Source: Roseiarcus sp963721905 (GTDB lineage Bacteria; Pseudomonadota; Alphaproteobacteria; Rhizobiales; Beijerinckiaceae). From it: DNA of 64,000 nt. The position numbers were made by a program, and so were the translations under genes. Below the pieces are notes generated by a model. It saw only the letters and a list, made by a program, of their open reading frames with translations. It ran no database searches and was not told the origin of the DNA. Location: NCBI GenBank assembly GCA_963721905.1, contig CAVRMF010000030.1:1-64000 (forward strand). The letters run 5' to 3'. Position 1 is the first letter of the stretch; every line of letters begins with the position of its first letter. This document shows, in pieces, positions 35,110 through 42,881 of the stretch.

Positions 35110-35433
35110 CCTCCGAACGCCAGTCATCTAGGGTGTAAAAAACGATATCAGCGATGCCGCGGCCGTCTCTCGCGTAAACACACGTCGGTAGGTGTATGGC
35201 ATCAGCAATACCCGGCACACGGTCATCGCCGGCGTTTGGATTCCGGTATGATATGTCACGCACACTTCCGGCTCTAATCAGATATCAGGAGTAGGGCCGA
35301 TAGGAGAGAACGCGCCTCTAAATTCGTCAAAAAACGTATTAATATCTCCATATCCTCTTTCAAACTAAATGAGTTGGCTTTATTCCGGCCAATGCGACGA
35401 ATGCCGCTCGAGGGGTGATGGCGCTTCTCATAT
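35110..35433. other. Non-coding spacer upstream of the Mo hydroxylase operon
   Basis: This AT-richer spacer (with ATTAATATC and TTCAAACTAAATGAG stretches) should contain the promoter for the cytochrome-Fe/S-Mo operon and the transcript end of the cyclase gene. Two short GATATCAG sequences occur at about 35145 and 35280. I see no gene or clear terminator. Confidence 0.5.
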
Positions 35434-37206
35434 TCAGGCTTCGACGCCTGCCTTGCTGAGCCCCTCCGCCAATCGGTCGACGTCGGCCTGGTTGCGAAAC
35501 GGGAGCCGCGCGAGGTGCTCGGCGAAGGAGTAGTTGGGGTTGATCTCCATCAGCTCGCGCCAGACCCGGCGGGCTTCAGCGGCTTCCCCCAAATGGCCCA
35601 GCGCGACAGCGAGAAAGGCGCGCGAGAGATCGGTCTTCGGACTGAGCTCGATGCGTTTCCTGAACAGCGCCGCGGCGGCTTCGAAATTGCCGGCGACCAG
35701 ATAGGCGGAAGCGAGAAAGTGGACGTATTGATGCTGAACCGGATCGAGCCGGATGGCCTGCTCGATATGGGGAACGGACGCGAGGGGCTGGCCGCGAAAG
35801 ATATTGACGACGCCGAACTGGTTGTGCGCGTGAGCGTAGTTTGGATTGAGATTCACCCCCGCTTCCGCCTCGGCGGCGGATCGGTCGAGATCCTTTTTCC
35901 ACAGGAAGACGACCGCGGCGATGCAGTGCACGAAGGCGACCTGCGGGCTCTTCTGCAAGGCCAGGTTGATGTTCTTCTCGGCATTTTCGAGCGACCGGCT
36001 CCAGTCATCCGTCCAATGGTTCTGCCAGTTCAGAACATGAGCCATGGCGACGCCTGCGTAAGGCTCGCCGTAGTCCGAGTCCTCGGCGATCGCCTTCGCA
36101 AAAAAGTCGGTCGACCGATCGAACATCTCGCGGTTCCTTGTCGGCCCCACCACCAACTCACGGCCAGCCAAGAAAAAGTCGTGCGCCTTGCTGCTGGTCG
36201 TTTCGACGGCGCTAAGCATCGCGGCTTCGACCGGGCTCAGTGTGATCTTCAGGGCCTCAACGATTCGCAAGGCGACCTCGTCCTGGACCGCGAAGATGTC
36301 GCTGAGCTCGCGATCGAAGCGGTCGGCCCAAAGGTGTCCGCCGGTCTCGGCGTCGATCAACTGCGCTGTGATCCTGACGCGATTGCCGGCGCGGCGGATG
36401 CTTCCTTCGAGCACCGAGCGGACGCCGAGTTCGCGGGCAACGACGCGGATGTCGACCGCCTTGCCCTTGTAGGCGAAGCTCGAATTGCGCGCGATCACCA
36501 TGAGGCCGCCGACCTTGGAGAGGTCGGTGATCACGTCCTCGGTTATCCCGTCGGCGAAATATTCCTGCTCGGGATCGCCGCTCATGTTCTGAAACGCCAG
36601 GACGGCGATCGAGGGCTTGTCAGGCGGCGCGAGCCCCACCGCGGAAGGCTTCGGAGACGTCGCGGACTTCGCCTCAGCGGGAAGTCCGACCTCGAGCGAA
36701 TAGACCCGGATCGGTTGCGCTATGTTCTTGAGCTGGACGTCGCCTCTATCGCTGACCGCCAGGTCGAGCCTCGCTCTGACCTGGCGAAAGGCGTCCTCGG
36801 ACAGGCAGATCCCGCCGGGCTCAGCGATGCCTTCCAACCGCGCCGCGATATTGACGCCGTCGCCCATGAGGTCGCCGTCGGCCTCCTCGACGACGTCGCC
36901 GAGATGGATGCCGACGCGATATTCAATGCGGCGTTCGGCCGGCACGCCCGCGTTCCGTTCGATCATGGCGTTCTGCACCTCGATGGCGCAGCGCACAGCG
37001 TCGACGACGCTGCGAAACTCGACGAGAGCCCCATCGCCGGTGCGCTTGACCACACGCCCGTTGTGCACGGCGACGGTCGGGTCGATCAGATCGCTGCGCA
37101 GCGCCCGGAGGCGGGCAAGCGTGCGGTCTTCGTCGGCGCCGGTCATCCGGCTAAATCCGACGACGTCAGCGGCGAGGATCGCCGCGAGTTTCCGCTTTTC
37201 GGTCAT
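35434..37206 (-). CDS. Class III adenylate/guanylate cyclase with TPR region
   Basis: The 590-residue protein has a catalytic domain at the N-terminus: metal aspartates in AAILAADVVGFSRM and KRTGDGALVEF, and the transition-state region MGDGVNIAARLEGIA. Next comes a TolB/FlgO-like domain (SIAVLAFQNMSGDPEQEYFA) at about 205-330. The rest is tetratricopeptide repeats. This architecture is a large family in Hyphomicrobiales and makes cAMP or cGMP in response to unknown partners. There is no membrane segment. It stands alone. A decayed 3' fragment of the same type of gene occurs at 56345-56540. Confidence 0.92.
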   Translation of the reverse strand: MTEKRKLAAILAADVVGFSRMTGADEDRTLARLRALRSDLIDPTVAVHNGRVVKRTGDGALVEFRSVVDAVRCAIEVQNAMIERNAGVPAERRIEYRVGIHLGDVVEEADGDLMGDGVNIAARLEGIAEPGGICLSEDAFRQVRARLDLAVSDRGDVQLKNIAQPIRVYSLEVGLPAEAKSATSPKPSAVGLAPPDKPSIAVLAFQNMSGDPEQEYFADGITEDVITDLSKVGGLMVIARNSSFAYKGKAVDIRVVARELGVRSVLEGSIRRAGNRVRITAQLIDAETGGHLWADRFDRELSDIFAVQDEVALRIVEALKITLSPVEAAMLSAVETTSSKAHDFFLAGRELVVGPTRNREMFDRSTDFFAKAIAEDSDYGEPYAGVAMAHVLNWQNHWTDDWSRSLENAEKNINLALQKSPQVAFVHCIAAVVFLWKKDLDRSAAEAEAGVNLNPNYAHAHNQFGVVNIFRGQPLASVPHIEQAIRLDPVQHQYVHFLASAYLVAGNFEAAAALFRKRIELSPKTDLSRAFLAVALGHLGEAAEARRVWRELMEINPNYSFAEHLARLPFRNQADVDRLAEGLSKAGVEA

Positions 37207-37335
37207 TGGTCCCTCAGCCGCCGTGCAGCCTAGCACAGCGACCCCGCCAATGCCGCTCCCGCTGTCGGGCTCGACCCGGACTGTGGGGCGCCTCTTCGCG
37301 AGCGATCCGGAACACGGGGGAGCCCCGCACCTATT

Positions 37336-37507
37336 CTTTCGCGTTAGCGCTTACGTGAAGATCGCGTTGGGGGTTCCGACCCTCCGCGCCGTAATCGGCG
37401 CCGGAGCGCGGCGGAACGCCGCTGGGCTGCGTCGCGCCGCGGCGCCTCCAGCCGCTGCGTGAGCCCGGAACGGGGGTCGCTTTCCCGCGTTCTCCGTTCT
37501 CCTGAAA
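37336..37507. repeat. 170-bp direct repeat, copy A
   Basis: This block is clearly related to 38951-39123. It includes a long shared core around ATCGGCGCCGGAGCGCGGCG and the shared segment GCGTGAGCCCGGAA. On the plus strand both copies preserve a reading frame ending in a similar tail (IGAGARRNA...GLRRAA). The two copies flank the TetR gene. Confidence 0.8.
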
Positions 37508-37631
37508 ATTGGCGATGCAGGCAGCGGGCCATATACGCCGCCTGAACGCGGAATCCATGATCGAGACATTGAGGCCGAGGCAGAATCGGATTCCGCCTCG
37601 CCTCTTTGTTCCTCAGTCGGCGCCTGTCGCG

Positions 37632-38225
37632 TCAGGCGGCCGGTTGGTGCTCCGGTCGAGGAGTCTGGACGAAAATCTCGCTCGCCAGGCCTCTTGCGTG
37701 CGTCTCGGGGACGAGGCCGTCGATGAACAGCGACGACAGGCCATGAACCAGGCCCCAAGCCGCCATTCCCGCCGAATTGTCTTCGTGCGGCCCCTCATCG
37801 GCGCCGACGGCAAGGCGTTGAAGCAAATCGAAGACCGCGCCCGCGGCCTCGTTCAGCTCCGGGTACTTCGCCCTCGCGACCAGAACGGGTCCGAACATCA
37901 GGCGAAATAGACCACGCTTCTGCAAGGCGAAGTCGACATAGGCGAGACTGACTCCGCCGAGCGGATCGCTCGCGGTCGCGCCTGTCTCCATCGCTGCGGC
38001 GAGCTCTCTGAACCCTTCCGCCGCGACCGACGCAAGGAGATCCTCCTTATTACTAAAATGTCGGTACGCGGCTGTCGCGGACACTCCGACGCGGCGGGCG
38101 GTCTCCCGCAGCCCGACGACGTCTGGGCCGGCTTCATCCAGGATGGCCCGCGCCGCTGCGCGCAGCGCGTTTGGGAGATTGCTACGATGACGGGTACGGC
38201 GCGGCGTATCTGTGAGACCTTTCAT
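37632..38225 (-). CDS. TetR-family transcriptional regulator
   Basis: The 197-residue protein has an N-terminal helix-turn-helix (GLRETARRVGVSATAAYRHF, then SNKEDLLASV). Its effector domain is of the WHG type, with DFALQKRGLFRLMFGPVL. ATG 38225 has AAGGGG about 9-14 nt upstream. Two tandem TTCC-N5-GGAA boxes lie 60-100 bp upstream and are candidate operators. No adjacent target gene is transcribed away from it, so it may control itself and distant genes. A 170-bp repeat stands on each side of it. Confidence 0.9.
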   Translation of the reverse strand: MKGLTDTPRRTRHRSNLPNALRAAARAILDEAGPDVVGLRETARRVGVSATAAYRHFSNKEDLLASVAAEGFRELAAAMETGATASDPLGGVSLAYVDFALQKRGLFRLMFGPVLVARAKYPELNEAAGAVFDLLQRLAVGADEGPHEDNSAGMAAWGLVHGLSSLFIDGLVPETHARGLASEIFVQTPRPEHQPAA

Positions 38226-38285
38226 ATCCAAACCCCTTGGAGAGACAAATCGGTGCGAAGATTGGCGTTTCTTCGACAAATCCAC

Positions 38286-38327
38286 TTCCGATCAGGAAAA
38301 CGGCCCTTTCCGGTCAGGAAAACGGCT
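38286..38327. promoter_or_regulatory. Tandem 22-bp-spaced boxes upstream of the TetR gene
   Basis: Two near-identical units, beginning TTCCGATCAGGAAAACGGC and TTCCGGTCAGGAAAACGGC, recur with a 22-bp period (two helical turns). Each holds an inverted TTCC-N5-GGAA. They lie upstream of the TetR start in an otherwise non-coding 346-bp spacer (38226-38571) and may be regulator-binding sites. Confidence 0.5.
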
Positions 38328-38571
38328 GTTCTGCGGCCGTGTCTGAGGCCGGAGCAGAATGACCTCGGGGTGTGTCCCAATGGATACAATGTGAGCGTTA
38401 GGCGGTTCGCGATCGGGGTTCCCCGATGGGTAAGCGAGAGCCTGCCCGGCCCGCCCCGAGCCGCCGTCTACCCCTTTGGTCCCTCAATGAGACGGCCTGG
38501 CGCAACCATTGGGTAGCAAATTCCAGGTTCTTATGATTTAGTGCGTTGTGAAGGGGCGCGAGGGGCGCTAG

Positions 38572-38865
38572 ATGACGGGACATTTCGGCCGACAAGCAAT
38601 CCGCCGCGCGGCGGTGATCCTCGAGACCGCGGATCGCTATTCCGGCAATGAACTCGACGACGCGCTCGCCGCCGCGCGCCGGGCGATCATATATAGTTTT
38701 GGACAAGCCGGCGCTGACGTCGACGCGGAGCGGGCGCTTGTTGAGGCGCTCGACGCAGCCGTCGCGATTTTGCGCAACCGCGTCTCCCCACCACTTCGAC
38801 GTCCATATTCGCGATCTGCAGCGAAAGCTTTCTACCAGACTTCGGTGGGGCGCGGGATCTGTTGA
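38572..38865 (+). CDS. Small hypothetical protein
   Basis: The 97-residue product starts at an ATG preceded by GAGGGGCGCTAG, a good ribosome-binding site. The first 70 residues look like a genuine small helical protein (RRAAVILETADRYSGNELDD, then ALVEALDAAVAILRNR). The last 25 are arginine/serine-rich and may be out-of-frame extension. I do not recognise it. A minus-strand frame over the same bases has worse composition and no ribosome-binding site. Confidence 0.4.
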   Translation: MTGHFGRQAIRRAAVILETADRYSGNELDDALAAARRAIIYSFGQAGADVDAERALVEALDAAVAILRNRVSPPLRRPYSRSAAKAFYQTSVGRGIC

Positions 38866-38950
38866 GCACCGACCGCTCGCGCCAATTCATTGTGCTCCGC
38901 GATCGCGAACGACCCCGAACCAGAGGGCGGCCGGCCCGTTCGCCCGCATG

Positions 38951-39123
38951 CTTTCGCGTTAGGGTTTACGCGAAGATCGCGTTGCGAGTTTGGCGCCTCC
39001 GTGCGGCAATCGGCGCCGGAGCGCGGCGGAACGCCGGGCTGCGTCGCGCGGCGCGCCCTCAAGTCGCTGCGTGAGCCCGGAAAGGGGGTTACATCCCCCG
39101 CGCTTTCTCGCCCTCCCCTGAAA
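38951..39123. repeat. 170-bp direct repeat, copy B
   Basis: This is the second copy of the block at 37336-37507, in the same orientation and 1.6 kb away, just before tRNA-Tyr. Divergence is mostly single substitutions plus one 3-nt gap, which is compatible with coding constraint or with an old repeat family. Confidence 0.8.
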
Positions 39124-39196
39124 GCGGGGGGGCGAGCCTCCTTGGCCGCCCCGCCCGGCTGGCCTGGTCGCTGAAACTTTCATCGCGAAGGGAAGA

Positions 39197-39281
39197 TGGT
39201 GGGGGAGGTAGGACTCGAACCTACGAAGGCTTAGCCAGCGGATTTACAGTCCGCCCCCTTTGCCGCTCGGGACACTCCCCC
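39197..39281 (-). tRNA. tRNA-Tyr (GTA)
   Basis: The minus strand folds into a class II tRNA. The acceptor GGGGGAG pairs with CTCCCCC. The anticodon stem-loop GGCGGACTGTAAATCCGCT presents GTA. A long variable arm (GGCTAAGCCTTCG region) and the T-arm AGGTTCGAGTCCT are present. The discriminator base is A and the CCA end is encoded. The gene is divergent from rlmB. Confidence 0.95.
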
Positions 39282-39486
39282 GCGTCCGATGAAGCTTTGT
39301 GAGCCCCAGGGAACGGAAACGCCTCGGGCAGGCCGAGGCGCTGGGGCTTATGTTGCCTCGCCGGGCGGCCTGTCAACTCAAAAAATCCTGTTCGAGCCGC
39401 AGCGCTAGCGGCGCCCCGCCGCTGGTCTCGCGGGGCGACAGGGCTTAGCCTTGATCTCACGATCACGGCCTTCAAAGGGGCTCTTC

Positions 39487-40350
39487 ATGACCCGCAAACG
39501 CGACCGGCGCGGCGCAACGCCGCTCCCTCCAAGGCGCGAGACGCCCCGTGCGGCCGGCGCCGCCAGGACCGAGCGCGTCGTCGCGCCTGCGACACAGCCT
39601 GACCCAAAGCCCGCTCCGCGCGAGCGGCGCGAGGCGGATGTGGCGCGCATTTACGGCTTCCACAGCGTCGAGGCGGCGCTGAAGGCGCCGCGCCGCGAGC
39701 TCATCCGCCTTTACGCCACGACCGCAGCGGCCGAGCGGCTTCAGCCCGAGACCGCGGCGCGAGGGATCGAAGTGCGGATCATGAGCCTCGAGGAGATCGC
39801 GGCGCGCGCGCCGCGCGAGGCGGTGCATCAGGGCGTGCTTCTGGAGGCGCGCCCGCTCGCGCCGATCGACCTCTCCGAACTGCCGGGCAGGGGCCTCGTC
39901 ATCGTGCTCGACCAGATCACCGACCCGCACAATGTCGGGGCGATCCTGCGCACCGCTGCGGCCTTCGCGGTCGACGCGCTTGTCACCACGGAGCGCCATT
40001 CGCCGGAATTTTCAGGCGCGCTGGCCAAATCCGCCTCAGGCGGGCTCGAACATGTGCCGATCTGCACGGTCGTCAATCTCGCCCGCGCGCTCGATGAGAT
40101 GGGCGACATCGGGTATCTGCGCGTCGGCCTCGATTCGAAAGGCCCCGTCGCGCTCGCGCGCGTCGCGCTCACGCGCCCGTTGGCGCTGGCGTTCGGCGCG
40201 GAAGGCAAGGGCTTAAGGCGGCTCACCCGCGAGCGGTGCGACGTGCTCGCCCGCCTCGATCTTCCCGGCGCGATCAAGAGCCTCAACGTGTCGAACGCCT
40301 GCGCGATCGCGCTGGCGCTGGCTTATGAGAAGCTGGAGGCAGAGGGTTGA
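39487..40350 (+). CDS. rlmB: 23S rRNA (guanosine-2'-O-)methyltransferase RlmB/TrmH-family
   Basis: The 287-residue SPOUT enzyme methylates ribose 2'-hydroxyls of rRNA using S-adenosylmethionine. A basic N-terminal extension precedes the substrate-binding domain (IYGFHSVEAAL). The SpoU catalytic domain follows, with motif 1 DQITDPHNVGAILRTAAAF, motif 2 FGAEGKGLRRLTRERCD and motif 3 LNVSNACAIALA. ATG 39487 has AAGGGG 6-11 nt upstream. It is divergent from the tRNA-Tyr gene. Assignment to RlmB rather than a TrmH paralogue is by similarity of the whole pattern. Confidence 0.9.
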   Translation: MTRKRDRRGATPLPPRRETPRAAGAARTERVVAPATQPDPKPAPRERREADVARIYGFHSVEAALKAPRRELIRLYATTAAAERLQPETAARGIEVRIMSLEEIAARAPREAVHQGVLLEARPLAPIDLSELPGRGLVIVLDQITDPHNVGAILRTAAAFAVDALVTTERHSPEFSGALAKSASGGLEHVPICTVVNLARALDEMGDIGYLRVGLDSKGPVALARVALTRPLALAFGAEGKGLRRLTRERCDVLARLDLPGAIKSLNVSNACAIALALAYEKLEAEG

Positions 40351-40375
40351 GCACTTCCGGCTGAGTAGTTCGAGG

Positions 40376-40480
40376 CGTCATTCCCGACGGTCGCGAAGCG
40401 ACCGATCGGCAATCCAGACGCCAGCCAGCGCTTGGCCGCCCTGGATTCCCGGTCGGACCTCCGGCCCGCCGGGAATGACG
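40376..40480. repeat. Dispersed palindromic repeat after rlmB
   Basis: The ends CGTCATTCCCG (40376-40386) and CGGGAATGACG (40470-40480) are perfect 11-bp inverted repeats, with further inner pairing. This is the form of a non-autonomous palindromic repeat and could also end the rlmB transcript. The following stretch to about 41010 shows no gene that I can support. Confidence 0.65.
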
Positions 40481-41009
40481 TGAAGGGGGTTGGTCGCTCC
40501 GGGAGATCCTCACACGCTAAGCAGTCTCTGTCAGCTTGACCAACGAACCGCAGGTGTGATTCGGTCTTCGCGCTGATTGCGCGAAGGAGGCGGGGCAATG
40601 GCGGGCACGATCTCGGGTGACGGCGGGTGAGGAGCAGCGCAAAGCGCATGCTGATCATTGGGTCAGCCGGGTTGCGACACGCGACCGAAGGCGGGCAGAG
40701 GCTGATCGGGCGAGAGGGCGATATTGTAAGCGACGCTGGGATCGGACGTATGTGAGTCCAGCCCGCGCAATGCGGAGGCCATTGGCGTGCGCGAAGAGAC
40801 ACGGTGCGGCTAAGTGGCGCAGCGCGAAGATTCGCGCGCGGCGGTGTCATGAAGCGAGGCCGGCCTTCTTGTGGAAGGCGAGTCGCGGACGCCCGGGCCC
40901 GCCGACCGGTATGAAGACGGCGAGGCTGCGCTGCGTGTCGTCAGCGCCTCGCGTGCAATCGAAGCTCCCGTCGAGCAGGGCCGAACCGGTCGCTGACCGG
41001 ACGATCCCG

Positions 41010-41755
41010 CGTCTCATAGGCCGAGATCGAGGCGCGCGAGGGCGTCAAGATCGAGCAAGTCGCAGATTGTCCTGCGGGCGCCTGCGAAAAAAAACTTCCG
41101 TTGGCGGCGGCCTCGGCACACGCTGAAAGGCCGCCAGATTGCCGACGAGATCGAACGCGTGAAGGACTGCGCCTTCAGCTGCGCAAGGCCGCGACAGGGC
41201 CGATAGCCGGCGAACATCATTCTCCTCTACGGCGACGAGAGCGAGGCCCTGACGCAGCCCTTATCTGGCGCGGGCGTGGGCCTTGCGCGGTGCGGACCTG
41301 CGGGTGCCGGCGCCGGGACAGGCCAAGAAAGTGGCGATCATCGGCTCGCTCGATCAGGTCACGCGCCAGCATGATTGTGCATACAGAGCCCGACCAAGCG
41401 CGGCAGCGACTTCATCGCTCACCTCGAGGCCGCAGCTCGACCACCTGTTCGGTCGCCCAAGCAGGGACGGGCAATGAAACCGGGTCGTGCTGGTCGAGGA
41501 CAACGGGCCGATCCATGTCAGCAAGCTCACTCTCAAGGCCCTCGAGGCGCGCAAACACTGGCTCACCGTCGAGTGGCTGCCGAAATACGCACCCGAACTC
41601 AACGATATCGAGGTTGTCTGGCACGATCTCAAGGCGCATCATCTGGCCCACCAGACCTTCGCTGACGCCGACGCCCTCGACCGCGCAATCCACGCCGCCG
41701 TGGCCGCCCTGAACCGGGAGCGAACCGTCAATCCGTTGGTCCTTCAAAGAATTCT
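41010..41755 (+). pseudogene. IS630-family transposase remnant
   Basis: Homology to an IS630-type DDE transposase is spread over several frames. Pieces are RQIADEIERVKDCAF (about 41132), ILLYGDESEALT (about 41220), an alternative-frame SDFIAHLE segment (about 41410), and a well-preserved end from VLVEDNGPIHVSK to LPKYAPELNDIEVVWHDLK and LAHQTFADADALDRAIHAAV. The intact tail carries the second aspartate and the glutamate of the DDE triad. Several frameshifts and stops make it inactive. Its 3' end abuts the stop of the ornithine cyclodeaminase gene. Confidence 0.82.
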
Positions 41756-41759
41756 CTGC

Positions 41760-42710
41760 TTAGCTACGCTGGACTGCCGCCGCGTCATAGATCGCGCGCG
41801 CAATCATTAGATCGAGGTGTCCTCCTCCGCCGTTCTTGAACACGGTGATCTCCTCGGCTGAGCGACGGGCGGGGATGCGGCCCGAAACGAGGTCGAAAAG
41901 ATCGCCCTCGATTTTTTCGGGCGCAATGACCCCGCGCGCAATCGGGTCGGCGAAGTCGCCGCAGTCGGCAATTGTGAAGCGCAGCGTGTCGGCGAAGAGC
42001 CGGCCGCGACGGACGACGTCGTCGTCGCTCTCGCGCATGGCCGGCGTAAAGCCGCCGACGAGGTCGACATGGGCGCCACGTTTGAGCCAGGCGCCGCGCA
42101 AAACCGGGTCAGTCGAGGCCGTGAGGCAGGCGACGATCGCCGCCTCGCCGACGGCGGCGTCAGGGTCGGTCCGCGCTTCCGCGTCCACGCCGTCTTCCGT
42201 GAGCTCGGCGACGAGGCGGTCGGCGGCGGCATGCGTCCGGTTCCAGACGAGAACTCTGCAGATCGAGGGACGGACGGCGCGATGAAACCGGACATGGGTC
42301 CTCGCCTGGCCACCGGCGCCAAGCACTGCGAGCGTCGCGGCGTCGCGGACGCCGAGGAGGTCCGCGGCCAGCGCCGAGTCCGCTGCGGTTTTCATGGCAG
42401 TGAAACTCTCGCCGTGGATGGCGGCGAGCGGCGCGCCGTTCGTCGCGTCGAACAGGGTCACGACCGACTGCACGTTCGGCCGCGAACGCTCGCGGCTGTT
42501 GCCGGGAAAGACGGTCGCCGTCTTCACCGCGACGCCGCGCTTCGGATGCAAGGCCATCCAGGTCAGGACCGCGTTTCCAGTTCCCGGCTCTTCGATCAGC
42601 ATCCGCTCGACCTCGCCCATGCCGCCGTCGCGGTGGGCGGCGCGCAGCGCCTCGACGAGGACGAGCGGGTCGAGCTTTGCGGCAATTGCGTCCGCGTCAA
42701 TCAGACGCAT
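41760..42710 (-). CDS. Ornithine cyclodeaminase/mu-crystallin-family protein
   Basis: The 316-residue NAD(P)-binding protein has a Rossmann loop (LAVLGAGGQARTHVRFHR), the substrate region (PKRGVAVKTATVFPGN) and VDLVGGFTPAMRESDDD. Family members include ornithine cyclodeaminases, cyclic-imine reductases and alanine dehydrogenases, so the reaction is not fixed. Its neighbour on the same strand is a flavin oxidoreductase of the N-methylproline demethylase type. Together they could handle proline-betaine or cyclic imino acids. The last codons abut an IS630 remnant, but the C-terminus looks complete. Confidence 0.87.
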   Translation of the reverse strand: MRLIDADAIAAKLDPLVLVEALRAAHRDGGMGEVERMLIEEPGTGNAVLTWMALHPKRGVAVKTATVFPGNSRERSRPNVQSVVTLFDATNGAPLAAIHGESFTAMKTAADSALAADLLGVRDAATLAVLGAGGQARTHVRFHRAVRPSICRVLVWNRTHAAADRLVAELTEDGVDAEARTDPDAAVGEAAIVACLTASTDPVLRGAWLKRGAHVDLVGGFTPAMRESDDDVVRRGRLFADTLRFTIADCGDFADPIARGVIAPEKIEGDLFDLVSGRIPARRSAEEITVFKNGGGGHLDLMIARAIYDAAAVQRS

Positions 42711-42718
42711 CGGAGCCC

Positions 42719-42850
42719 TGCGCCCTCACCCCAACCCTCTCCCGCAAAGCCTGTCGAGAGACGGGCGTCTTTCGACGCCCTATGCGGGAGAGGGGCGCTA
42801 CCCTTCTCCCGTTCACGGGAGAAGGTGGCCGACGCAGTCGGCCGGATGAG
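42719..42850. repeat. Dispersed palindromic repeat between two catabolic genes
   Basis: The block pairs GCCCTCACCC-type sequence with GGATGAGGGC, CTCTCCCGCA with TGCGGGAGAG, and contains an inner hairpin TTCTCCCGTTCACGGGAGAA. It splits the oxidoreductase gene from the cyclodeaminase gene, and its inner hairpin is similar to 6391-6417. Confidence 0.65.
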
Positions 42851-42881
42851 GGCCTTCGTTGAGTTCCTCGGAAACGTCACC

